Below, piece by piece: positions 39,326-52,540 of a DNA stretch of 64,000 nt. The translations under genes and the position numbers were made by a program. The first letter of the stretch is position 1. Each line of letters starts with the position of its first letter. The notes beneath the pieces are model-generated. The model did not search any database and was not told the origin of the DNA. It worked only from the letters and a program-made list of their open reading frames with translations. The stretch is from Liquidambar formosana (Eukaryota; Streptophyta; Magnoliopsida; Saxifragales; Altingiaceae): positions 19,095,133-19,159,132 of the forward strand of contig CM077833.1 in the NCBI GenBank assembly GCA_039720395.1, in the 5' to 3' direction.

Positions 39326-42300
39326 TTTTTTTTTTTTTTTTTTTTCCCGAATTTTAAACTATAATTATGACTTAAGATTATACGGCCTCTTAATCTTTGA
39401 TTTCCTGATGTAGGGTTGCTCGCAATCTTCACATGTGTTTGCAAATAATATATCAAGTACTGGAACTGCAGTACACATGGAACTTGGTGAACTAAATTTG
39501 CACATGGCAGATGAATATCAAGAATGCTTGAAAGAAAGCTTGTTTGGTGTGGAAACAAATTCAGGTTCCTTAATGCATATAGCAAAGGTTAGTCTGGATT
39601 GGGGCAAAAAGGACATGGAATCATGTGAAGAAGATGGTCCTAGGTCTAAATTGGTTCTATCTGTTGATGTAACTGGTATGGCTGTATACTTAACCTTCAA
39701 GCGTGTTGAATCACTTATATCGACTGCTATGTCCTTTCAAGCTCTCTTTAAAAATCTGTTGGCTTCTGGGAAAAGAGCATCACAAAACCGGGGAGGGCGT
39801 TTATCTAAACCGTCAGGAAAAGGGACTCGACTATTGAAATTCAATCTCGAACGGTGTTCTGTAAATTTTTGTGGTGATGTGGGCTTGGAAAACACAGTTG
39901 TTGCAGATCCTAAGCGTGTGAATTATGGATCACAGGGTGGTCAAGTTGTAATTAGTGTCTCCGCTGATGGTACACCACGCAGTGCAAACTTAATGTCCAC
40001 ACTATCTGATGAATTTAAGACGTTGAAGTATTCTATATCTCTTGACATCTTCCACTTCAGTCTCTGCGTGAACAAGGAGAAACAGTCCACCCAGATGGAA
40101 CTTCAAAGAGCCAGATCCATCTATCAGGAACATTTGGAGGAACATAAGCCTGGAACAAAAGTGCAATTGTTTGACATGCAGAATGCAAAATTTGTACGGC
40201 GTTCTGGTGGTCTTAAAGAGATTGCTGTCTGTTCTCTTTTTAGTGCTACTGATATCACAGTCAGGTGGGAGCCTGATGTGCATCTATCACTATTTGAACT
40301 TGTTCTAAAATTGAAGTTACTGGTGCACAATCAGAAGGTTCATGGACTTGGGAATGAACATATGGAAGACGTCTCTAGTATGAGAGACATTGAACAGAAG
40401 AAAGAAGTCATCACAGAAACAGAACAATTTGATAAGCACCACAAAAAAAGGGAATCTGTTTTTGCTGTTGATGTGGAAATGCTGAATATATCTGCTGAGG
40501 TTGGAGATGGGGTTGATGCAGTGGTTCAGGTTGAGTCAATTTTCTCTGAGAATGCCCGTATTGGGGTACTTCTTGAAGGACTTATGCTCAGTTTCAATGG
40601 ATCCAGAGTATTTAAAAGTAGCAGGATGCAAATTTCTCGTATTCCTAATGCCTCTATTAGTCCATCTGATGCAAAACTACCAGTGGCCACCACATGGGAT
40701 TGGGTAATTCAAGGCCTTGATGTTCATATTTGTATGCCATACAGGTTGCAGTTGCGTGCCATCGAGGATTCCGTTGAGGATATGCTGCGAGGTCTGAAGC
40801 TTATTACTGCTGCCTAAGACTAAAGTTATATTTCCTCTGAAGAAAGAAAGCTCAAAACCTAAAAAGTCCAGTTCCATGAAGTTTGGATGCGTAAAATTCT
40901 GCATTCGTAAACTAACTGCTGATATTGAGGAAGAACCTCTGCAGGGTTGGCTTGATGAACATTATCAGCTGCTGAAGAATGAAGCCTGTGAATTAGCTGT
41001 CAGGTTGAAGTTTCTTGATGAAGTTATTTCAAAAGTCAACCATTGTCCTGGAGCTGCTGAATCAAATGATTCTACTCATGAAGGAAAGGTCCACTACAAT
41101 GGAGTGGAGATTGATGTGCAAGATCCTTTGGCTATTGACAAATTGCGAGAAGAAATTTATAAGCAGTCATTCCGGTCATATTATCAGGCATGTCAGAACC
41201 TTTCACCATCAAAAGGTTCAGGTGCTTGTAGGGAAGGGTTTCAGTTTGGTTTTAAGCCTAGCACTGCTAGAACATCTCTTCTTTCCATTTCTGCTACAGA
41301 GTTGGATGTGAGTCTGACAAGAATTGAAGGTGGTGATGCTGGGATGATAGAAGTTTTAAAGAAGCTTGATCCTTTTTGTCAAGAAAATGATATACCATTT
41401 TCTCGACTGCGTGGAAGAAATATCCTCTTGCACACAGGCTCTCTTGTTGTTCAGTTGAGAAATTACACATTTCCTATTTTTTCTGCAACTTCTGGTAAAT
41501 GTGAAGGTTGTGTCATACTAGCACAGCAGGTCAGTTTCAAGTCTGCGTTTTCCCTCTTCTCTTCGCCCTTATCTTTTTTTTAATTTAATTTAATTTAATT
41601 TTATTACAAAAATAGAGGAGTATTTTGCCATATCTAAAAGGTTCCCCCCCTTCCCCCCCTCTTTTTTTGTTTTTTTTTGTTTTTCTGTCATATTATTCTG
41701 CTGTACTTTTAACATCATGCCGTTATCGGTGTGGAATATAGTGCCTCATGTAATACTTTCGACTCCTTGGAATGAAAGGAATGGAAGATCTCCTGATGGG
41801 CTTGAGCTCTCCATTGGGAAATTGATCATTAGTATTTTTAGTTAACTTTTTGGGCGGAGAACTGGTTGTCTTTTCAATGTTTTCTTGATTCACTTGCTTT
41901 GTGATTGTTTTTGGCATCCTTTTGAATACCTCATGTGTACAGATTTTTTTTTTTGGCTCTTCTTTTATACAGCTATCGATATTTTTTTTGTTGGATTCAC
42001 ATTTCGTTGAGCCCCTCGTTGGATTAGCTATTTCTATCATGCAGATCATGCATGCCAAATTTTATATTTATGGGATATCAGTATCCGTCTAATTTGTAAA
42101 TTCACATTTTGTTTTGTAGACAAAACTACGATTCAGGGAGCTCTTTTGATGAAATAATAGTTCCTAATCTCTCCTATATATGTAAAGAAGGAAATAGTTC
42201 GCAATCTCTAATTAACTTGATATTTGGTGAGCACTTAGGGTGATCGAGGAGCACATAATCCAATGGTGGGCTTGGAAAAATATGGTTCCTTCAAAAATAT

Positions 42301-45300
42301 TGAGAGGTGTAAGAGTGAAAAAATTTTCACCAGGTGGAAATTGATCCTAATTCATATATTTGTGTGTGTGTGTGTTTTGCTATAATTTTTTACAATTATT
42401 GTTAATATAACATCTGCTATCCTGCATATTCTTCTTTAGTAACAATAATATTGACCGGTGTAATGATAGTATTGGCTTAAGTGGAAAACTCTTGGCATGC
42501 TTGAAAGTTGTCGGTAGTTATGGCATTATCCAATAATTGCAGTGTATCTGTCTTCTTGTATAGATATTGTACTAGAAGTGGGATAGTAGATAGTTTATGG
42601 AGCTACTAAAATCAATGTGGAAGGGCGTATGAAATTTTATGATGCATTTTGGCAAAAATATCCATCACGAATCTTCTATGTTTCAAAGCACGAATGATTA
42701 CATTTGACACTACAGCAGTCCCCCCCCAACCCACCCCCCCCCCCCCCCCCTTTTTTATTTTAATAGTTTCTCCAGCTTCATTCTTTGGGTTGCTCTTTAT
42801 TGTCTCATGCTGCATCTAATACATTCATTTATTTTTTGATGAAGTACTAATACATTCGTTTATTTATTCTGTTATTATAGCATTCCTCTCTTAATTGCAG
42901 GCAACATGTTTTCAGCCTCAAATTCACCAAGATGTCTATATAGGGAGATGGAGGAAGGTGCGGATGCTTCGTTCAGCTAGTGGCACAACTCCACCAATGA
43001 AGACATATTCAGATTTGCCTATATATTTTCAGAAAGCGGAAGTTTCCTTTGGAGTGGGTTTTGAACCAGCTTTTGCTGATGTAGCCTATGCTTTTACTGT
43101 GGCTCTTCGCAGGGCTAACCTAAGTGTTAGGAGTGCCAATTCTAGTATCAACAATCCTAATGCTTCAGATTCTTTACAAACTCAGCCGCCAAAAAAGGAA
43201 CGGAGCTTGCCATGGTGGGATGATATAAGATACTACATTCATGGACATATTACCTTCCACTTTTCTGAAACCAGATGGAATGTTCTTGCAACTACTGATC
43301 CTTATGAAAAGCTTGACAAACTTCAAATTATTTCTGGTTATATGGAGATCCAGCAGTCAGATGGTCGTGTTTATGTTTCTGCAAAGGATTTTAAGTTTTT
43401 ATTGAGCAGTTTGGAGAGTTTGGTAAACAGCTGCAGCTTAAAACTTCCTACTGGTGGGTCTGGTGCTTTTCTGGAAGCCCCAGCCTTTACTCTTGAAGTT
43501 ACGATGGATTGGGAATGTGAATCTGGAAATCCCCTAAATCATTATTTGCATGCACTTCCCAATGATGGGGAACCTCGTAAAAAAGTTTATGATCCCTTCA
43601 GATCTATTTCTCTCTCTCTCCGGTGGAACTTCTCACTTAGACCTTTTGTTTCCTCATGTGAGAAACATTCCCCATCTTCCACTATGGGAGATAGCACTGT
43701 CATTGATCAAACTGTGTGTGGTCCTTCATATATGTCTGAGAATGTTTCAACTGTTTCTCCAACAATGAATGTTGGCGCTCATGATTTAGCATGGGTAATT
43801 AAATTCTGGAATATGAATTATTTTCCCCCTCATAAATTGCGGACCTTTTCTCGGTGGCCTCGTTTTGGAATTCCAAGAGTTGCCAGATCAGGCAATTTGT
43901 CATTAGACAAGGTGATGACAGAATTTATGCTCCGCATAGATTCCACTCCGACTTGTATGAATCATATGCCTTTAGATGATGATGATCCAGCCAAAGGACT
44001 GACATTTAACATGACAAAGCTGAAATATGAGCTCTGTTATAGTCGAGGAAAGCATAAATATACTTTTGAATGCAAGCGTGATCCTCTTGATCTCGTTTAC
44101 CAGGGTCTTGATCTTCACATGCCTAAGGTATATCTAAATAAGGAAGATTGTAGTAGTGTTGCAAAAGTTGTTCAAATGACCAGGAAAAGTTCACAATCTG
44201 CATCCATGGATAAAGTTCCCAATGAAAAATGCAACTATATGAGTAGCTGCACAGAGATGAATCGCGACGATGGATTTCTCTTATCATCTGATTATTTTAC
44301 AATCAGAAGGCAGGCCCCAAAAGCCGACCCTGCAAAGTTATTAGCATGGCAAGAAGCTGGAAGAAGAAATCTTGAGATGACATATGTGAGGTCTGAGTTT
44401 GAAAATGGGAGTGAGAGTGATGAGCATGCACGATCCGACCAAAGTGATGATGATGGATATAATGTGGTAATAGCCGATAATTGTCAGCGTGTTTTTGTTT
44501 ATGGCCTTAAGCTTTTGTGGACTATCGAGAATAGAGATGCGGTTTGGTCATGGGTTGGTGGAATTTCCAAAGCATTTGAATCTCCAAAGCCTTCTCCTTC
44601 TCGGCAGTATGCACAGAGAAAATTAATTGAGGAGAGTCAGAAACGTGATGAAGCTGAAAAGCTTCAAGATGATATCTCTAAGCCATCTTCTACTAGCCAA
44701 AGTGCAAGTTCCCCGTCTCCACTGCATGCAGAAGCTCTACATTCATTTTCTTCTCCATCACATTCAGTTAAAGTGGAGAACTCATCATCTGTTGCTGTTG
44801 GTATGATTCTAAGCCACCTTAAAATTTTAGTTTGAAGACAGTAATTTGGAGTTCTTATTTGTTTGTTGAACTTTTGGCATTTCAAAAATTAATTTCATTT
44901 TAGGGCCTACTGCAATGAATGTCAGCAGTCAGCACCATTAAAGAAATACCCATAAATTCTAGCTATATATTGTCATAATATTTGGTTTCGCTTTAGTATA
45001 TTTTTTTGTGGTACCAAAAATTTCAGTTAAGGAACATTTGTTTTGCTTTATCACCAGCAAAAAATGGAAACATAAATGACTCTGAGGAGGAGGGGACTCG
45101 TCATTTCATGGTGAATGTTATTGAACCACAATTCAATCTTCACTCAGAAGAAGCCAATGTAAGTGTGGAGGAAACTTCTGCATCGAAACCTAACTTTCCC
45201 TTGAAACTTTCCAATTTTATCAAAGAAAATAGTTATTTGCCACTTTTATTTATTTATTTATTTATAAATGTTGTGGATGTCCAATATTATATTATTTGTG

Positions 45301-48300
45301 TTCCATTTTATTAAAATACTTTTGAGTTGCATTTACTTTCATTGATCTTGCTTTCATTGTTGATTGCATTTTGTGAACTTTTCTCTCTTCATGATATTTT
45401 TTCCATTTCCTGTTGAACTTGATACTATTTAATTGTGCTAGAGTGATTTCCTTCCTCAGAAGGCATATCATTAGTTTTTATTCTGTACATTATTTTTACC
45501 TCAACACATCGCATGAGTCTCCTGTCTCCCACTAGTATCTACAACATAAACAAAAAGATAAAATTGATATGCTGATAATTTTTTTTGGGTAATTATTAGT
45601 AAGTTTGTTTTTAGAGTTAAGTATTCTGTACATTATTATTTAAAGTCTTTGTTAGTATGGTGACTTCATATACCTGTTTGGATCCTCCACCTAATAGCTT
45701 AGGCTTTTAGGTTGGAAACTTAACACTAACATTTCTTAGAATTTGTTAAAGCTTTGGTAAATTCAATTGCCTTGTGTTTCGAGTCTCTACCCCTTCCACT
45801 CGTTTCAGACTCTCACCATACCTTGGAAAATTCTTTTACTTGTTGCCTTCCACAGGCCCCGCATAAACCTTATAAATAATGTCCTTAGTATCCCAAGCTC
45901 TACAGACCCAATTTTTTGCTAGCTCTAAATGTGAGCTCCTTGTTGCTCAAGATACTCTGGTTCTACTTCGGCTTATAGCCCATACGAAGGCTACAAAGGA
46001 CAATGAAGAAATAGATGATTTGCTGACTCTGCATTTGGCTTAGGAAGAGAACATCTATTAGAATTGTTCAATTTCTTGAAATCAAGTTCTCCACTGCCAA
46101 TATAATTGCGTCCATGCAATGGAAGTCACCTTTCTTGTACCCAAAAAAGAAAAGGGAAGAAGGTCACCTTTCATGGGATGAGATATTTCATTATGATGAC
46201 CTTTGCTAAGAATGAATCGCCATTCACCACTATAATTAATTAGTGAAATAAATATTTTAACTAAAGGAAAGACTTGATGTATCTGTACTCCATCTCCTGC
46301 TGTTCCTCTTCTAGGAGCTTAGTCAAGTGGCACAAAGCCTCTCCATCATGCTATGCCAAGACATGGCTACAATCCTGGAGGTGACGTAAGTATGCCACGC
46401 CTATTTCTGGTTATGTAGTTGTAATCCATTTCTTTTTATCCAGAGTCATTTTTCCTTTGAAATGGCAATTTGCTGCACCACTTGTCATCCTAAATTCTCA
46501 CTGAAGCCCACTTCCTACTACAATTATTCCTTTTCTTTCCTAAATGAATTTTTGTATTTTAAGATAGCTTCCAAGGCTTACACTATTATGGGACTTAGAC
46601 CACTGAACGATCCTAAACATTATTATTGATCCATACCTTGCCTTTACCACCCTCCTTTACAATCTATCAAGTTTTTGCTCAAACATCGTGGTCAATTACC
46701 CAAAAGTGAGTTAAACATGATAAAAATGAGTCCATGAGGAGCAACAAAATTCCCCTACATTAATTATGTAGGAAATTTAATCAAGTTTGCTATTCTATTT
46801 ATTACAGTTTTCCTAGCATGAGTTATTTTTCTTCTTCTTTTATGTTTTGTTTTTGAATGCAATGCTGTAAGTTGTATATATGTGTGTGTGTGTGTATTCC
46901 ATGTATTTAAGGATGTTATAAAGGTTTATTTTGTGCTGTTATCGTCTTTTATGTGTGCATTTCGAAATATTTTTGCCTTTAAATTTATCTTATTGTGCAT
47001 GGTTGTTCAATCTTCTTTTTAATTTTTTTTAATTTTTAAGTTTCTTGAAGTACCACTGAAATATCTATTTTTTTATATTTTTTTCTGAATTATTTCTATA
47101 TCTGTAAAATAATGTGCCAAATCAGAAAGGTCTTTCTATAATTTCTATTTTCAATGGATGGCATTTCTTACAAGTAAGAACGTAAAACACTGTAACTACT
47201 GGCTAAATGAAACTCATTGTAGGAGCTGGATGCAAAGTTTTCAAGTCAAAACTACATGATATTCATGTATACCTTAAACCATGTTGTATTTTGTAAGTAC
47301 TTCCCAACAAATGGTACTTATGCTTTAGTGTTGTCATTTGTTTGCCTACCAGGGTAGATTTCTGCTTGCTGCTGTTAGTGGCCGTGTATTAGCCCGTTCA
47401 TTTCATTCAGTCCTTCATGTTGGTTATGAGATGATTGAACAAGCACTTGGTACCGGAAGTGTACATATTCCTGAATGTGAACCTGAAATGACTTGGAAAC
47501 GCATGGAGCTCTCTGTGATGTTGGAGCATGTGCAGGCTCATGTTGCACCAACTGATGTTGATCCAGGTGCTGGACTGCAGTGGCTCCCGAAAATCCTAAG
47601 AAGCTCTCCAAAAGTGAAGCGTACTGGTGCTTTACTTGAGAGAGTGTTTATGCCTTGTGATATGTACTTTCGATACACAAGGCACAAAGGTGGGACTACA
47701 GATTTGAAGGTAATATGGCTTTCTTTAATGTGTGTCTTTAGATTTCATTACATTATATGTAGATCATGTTAGTCCCTATTACCATATACCATATTGTTGA
47801 TTTTTGTTATTGTTGTTTTTTGTGGTAAATCACATAAATGGTGGTTACTAGTTGCTTAACAGAATACTTTGTTTTATGACACAGTCTTTTCCTGTTCTTC
47901 CCCCATAAATCTGTTTCAGGTGAAGCCCTTAAAAGAGCTCATTTTCAATTCTCATAATATAACGGCAACAATGACCTCTCGCCAGTTTCAGGTTATGCTA
48001 GATGTGTTGACCAATCTTCTCTTTGCACGGCTTCCCAAGTGAGTATATGCAATTTTTGTCATTTGGAAATTTCTTCATTTGGAATTTTGTCTTCCTATAT
48101 GAAATTTAAAATGTGGTTGCTCATTATGCTAGTCTTAATTTATATTGTGCTTTGGCTTATTAGCATTTGTAATGTTAGTAGTTAATATATTTTGAAATGC
48201 TATGCCAGTTACATAATCTTCAAGTTTTTATATCAAATTGTATAAAGTTGATGAAGCCAAGACATGCATGAGATGAGGGATGAGACCTGAAAATACTTCA

Positions 48301-51300
48301 GCTGTAGTCTCAACCTTGTCAGGCATCAGTAGTAAGCGTTCATGACTTTTTATTGGAGTCTAGTATGAATTTATTATGGTGCATCTATTAATTCATATCT
48401 GCAAAGTAGAGCTTGATGCTGTGATATATTTTTTGTTTCATATCTCTGTTAGTGAACCACATGCAGTTGCTTTATGTCGATTTGATGTACATATAGTGCT
48501 AACCCAAGTCCTTTAGAGGTTGATTTTGTTATATAAAATTTAATTTCGAACATGTAAATCTCTCAAGCAACAGAGAGATGTAAGTGCTATAGGTTTTTTC
48601 TCTAAGTACTGTGACTAAAATATCTGCTTTGGGCATAAAAGTAGTTACCTTCCATTTGATGCAATGAGTTTCTTATTCATCAAAGTAATTTTGAGTAACG
48701 CATGTGATTCAGGCCTCGGAAAAGTAGCCTGTCATATCCTGCAGACGATGATGAGGATGTTGAAGAGGAGGCAGATGAGGTAGTTCCTGATGGTGTTGAA
48801 GAGGTAGAATTGGCAAGAGTAAACCTTGAACAGAAAGAGCGGGAGCAGAATTTGCTCCTTGATGACATCAGGAAATTGTCTATTTCCAATGATATTTCCA
48901 GTGACCTAAATCCAGAAAGGGATGGCTATTTATGGATGATAACTGGGGGAAGATCCTCATTGGTGAGATATGAACTTTGTCAGTTGAAGTTTGAATAATA
49001 CTCTGTGATGCTAGGCTGCTAGTTTTAGTTACTGGTGCTAGCTAATATGAACGTAACTTATATTGTATGTCTGGTAAGTAATGCTCTCTCTGAAATTATT
49101 TTGCAATGTGCTTTAGTTACTGTAGGGATATTCTAAATAGCTGGAATGTTGTTCACATAAGTGCATTTCTGCTGAACTTAATGTGGTGTAGTTGCGTAGT
49201 GCTTCAAAAATTTGCAAAATTTGGTTGGAAGTATCCATGGTTGTTCACAAAAAGCTGTTCTACAACACTTGGTCAGGCCCTGATAAAAATTCTGATTTTT
49301 TGAGCTTTGAAAGTTTATAGAATCTCAAACTAAATCTTACTTTCTGCTTTTATGATATGTAATGGAAAATTTCCTTCAGAAATAATTTCTCTAGTACAAC
49401 TACCTTTTTTCCATTTGCCTATACCAAATAGTAGAGTGAGGCCTCTTTTTTTCATTAATGTAATTTCTTACATTGAGTGGAATATTATTGATATTATAAT
49501 GCAGATTTTATTTTGCTTGTAGTTTGTGGTCCTTTAACGCTGCAGAGATCAATTCCTTTATTTAGTGCTGTAAGTTGAATTGGATGTTGTCATTGCTTTT
49601 TCCAAGCCCAAATATATTGGATTGGATTTTGACTATAATTGCCCTTATTTTTCAACGTATAGTAACTACCCGTGTAAATTTCTGGTGAATCAGTTTTTAA
49701 CTTTTTATTTTTAATTTTAAACATAAAACTTTTATGTTTTTCTAGTTTCTCATAATAATTTTCCAAGATTATGTCTTTATGGATTTCTGAGAAACCATGA
49801 GTTACGTGCAATGTAATGGTCCTTCTTAACAATGGAGTTTCAAGAATTTTAAAGTTCTAACCCTATTCTTTGTTGTCTTTAAAACTCTCCCACTTCAGGT
49901 TAGTAAGATAATGTAGATACTGTAGTAATTCAAGATTATGGCTCTGCGGATGTTTGAGAAACCTTGAGTTAGGTTCAATGTAACGGTCCTTCCCAACAAT
50001 GGAGTTTCAAGAATTTTAAAGCTCTAATCCTATTCTCAGTTCTTTTCAAAACTCTGCCGCACTTAATATAGTAAGATAATGTAGATACTGGAATAATCAT
50101 GCTGGTAACTCTCTATTATTCCCCCAACAAGAAGGTAGTCTAATTGTAAACCATTAGAATGTGGAACGTTTGGTGGCCATTCTAAGTTTCCGCTATAGAT
50201 CATGTTTTGATAATGTACTCGGCTGAAGTCTAAGAGGTTTAATGGTCAAATTACTTAAGCTTGCTGATTACTGAGAGTAGAAAGTGATTTTAAATTATTA
50301 CATTTGGTCCTATGTAACTGTGGATTTTCCTTTAGTTTCTCTGCCATATCTCCTTGTAATTAAAGTTGTCATGGAATCTGTAGCATCCATGGGTTTATTG
50401 TAACTAGCTCGTCTTGTGCATAAATATGCGTGCGTGCACATGCATGTGATTTTAAACAGCACAAATGCTTACTCTCCAGGTACAAGGACTAAAGAAAGAG
50501 CTTGTGAATGCACAAAAATATAGGAAGGCAGCATCGGCGTCGTTAAGGATGGCTCTGCAAAAAGCTGCACAGCTACGACTGATGGAGAAGGAGAAGAACA
50601 AAAGTCCATCCTACGCTATGCGGATTTCTTTGCAAATTAACAAAGTGGTTTGGGGCATGCTCGTGGATGGAAAATCTTTCGCTGAAGCTGAGATTAATGA
50701 CATGGTAAGTTTTTCTGAAGATTACTGGAAAAAAGTTTGTTTTGTATATTTATTCTAATTAAGTTTTATTGAATATCTTGCCACAGATTACATCTTACGA
50801 CATTAGAAAGTAATGTTTTATTCCTAATTATTAAACCTTTTTTTTTTTTTTTTGGTGGGGGGGGGGGGGTAAGAGACGAAATTTATTTTTTAGTTAGAAT
50901 TAAGAAAAGGTAAAACGTAGCAGCAGAAGTCCAACCAAGAAGAAAACTCAAAAATGGTCCAAGGGACACCTAACCACAGTCAACAAATATACAGAGCCCC
51001 ACACGATTCCTAATTTTTTTTAATCTGTTTTATAAACAAGGGAAGTGCAGTTATTGATGTTACAACAAAGAATATTCGTAAGATCTCATTTTTGTTCTCA
51101 AATATGTTGATAAATTGGAGTTTTAGAGTATTTAGATTGAAAGAGTTTTTTTCCCCCCAATATCTAGATGCGTATGTAGATAGGCTTTCGACTCCCTCAG
51201 TGAGTGTACACTTTGATTCTTCATTTATTCATGCCTTTGTTGATAATGCCTGATGGAGCTTTGTACCTCAGCTCAAGTGATAGAGATAATCCTATCATGA

Positions 51301-52509
51301 ATAGAGTTGACAGATTTCTCATTTCTCTAGATGTTATTATGTTGGTTGGGATTGCTCTCCAGCTAGCTCATCCTAGAGATATTTTGTGACCACTTAACCA
51401 TTGAACAGGTGTAGAGAGGTTGAAGGTATGTTTGACATCTGAGAATAAGTGGCTGAAAGATGCTTCCTTTACAGATCTTGTAGAGAATTGGTGGAATTCC
51501 ATTTTTGTGGTTGGGTCCACTGGCAGACATCTGAAGTTAAAAGCATGTAAAGAAAAAAATATTAATGGGGACGAAAGAGTTTCTGGGTGTTTAATAGAGT
51601 GGAAGGCCAGGGTCCTCCAAGAGGTGGTCTAAGTTGATGCTGAGGAGGTAGTGCAGGCTAAATTGAGGCTTCTGGACATTGCAAAACTGGAAGAGATTTC
51701 TTGGAGACAAAAGAGCAGGACTACTTGGTTTATGCCAAAATTTCTACCAATTCTTTCATAATGTGGCTACTGTTTTGAGGAGCCAAATTATATCTCCCAC
51801 TTCAGAGTGGGTGACTAGTCATCAAAAATCAGAGACCGGAAAATCTGATTTTAGATTTCTATAAGGTATTTATTTGTAAAATCTTACTACATAGCTTGTC
51901 TTCTACCCACACTTTGTTTTCTCCGGCCAAGAAGATTTGGATCTCCTCGGTTCCTACTAAAGTTGCCTTTTTTGCTTGGTTGGTGGCTAAGAACAAATGT
52001 TTGACTATTGATCACTTGACTAGAAGAGGGTGGGTTATGGCTAATAGATGTATCTTATGTAAGAAAGCGGAGGAATCAGTGGATCTTCTTTTCATCCATT
52101 GTCATGTGGATTGGAGTCTTTGGATGATCACTTTTAGCCTTTTTAGAATCCAATAGGTTCTGCCTTCCAATACTCGTGATCTCCTTTTGAGTTGGTCAAG
52201 CAAGGCGGTGTGCAAAGAATATTGGATGGTGTGGAAAATGGCCCCCCACGCCCTTTTTTGGTGTATTTGGAAGGAGAAGAACTTGAGAACTTTTGAAGAG
52301 ATTGAAGCTTCGACTATTGACCTTAAATGCTCCTTCATGAAGACTCTTTTTTGGTGGTCTAGTTGCCATGCTAATGATCGCAATTTCTCTTTTGTTGATT
52401 TCATCGACTTCCTTTAGACTTAGTTTAGGGGTTCTTTTTTGATAGCTCTTGTATGTTCATTATGTACTTGGGTAATAGCCTTTTCCTTTTCTAATACAAT
52501 CACTTCATC

Positions 52510-52540
<31 letters not shown>

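Noticed and set aside
39166..39585. 139-codon minus-strand open frame opposite the start of SABRE exon 9
   Set aside because: Its KKERKKERK core is the translated TTTC microsatellite, and its start overlaps a well-supported exon on the other strand.
40812..40820. Programmed +1 frameshift at GCC TAA G in SABRE
   Set aside because: The stop-codon context loosely resembles known +1 sites, but no stimulatory structure is evident and SABRE genes are not known to use recoding. An assembly or allele error is simpler.
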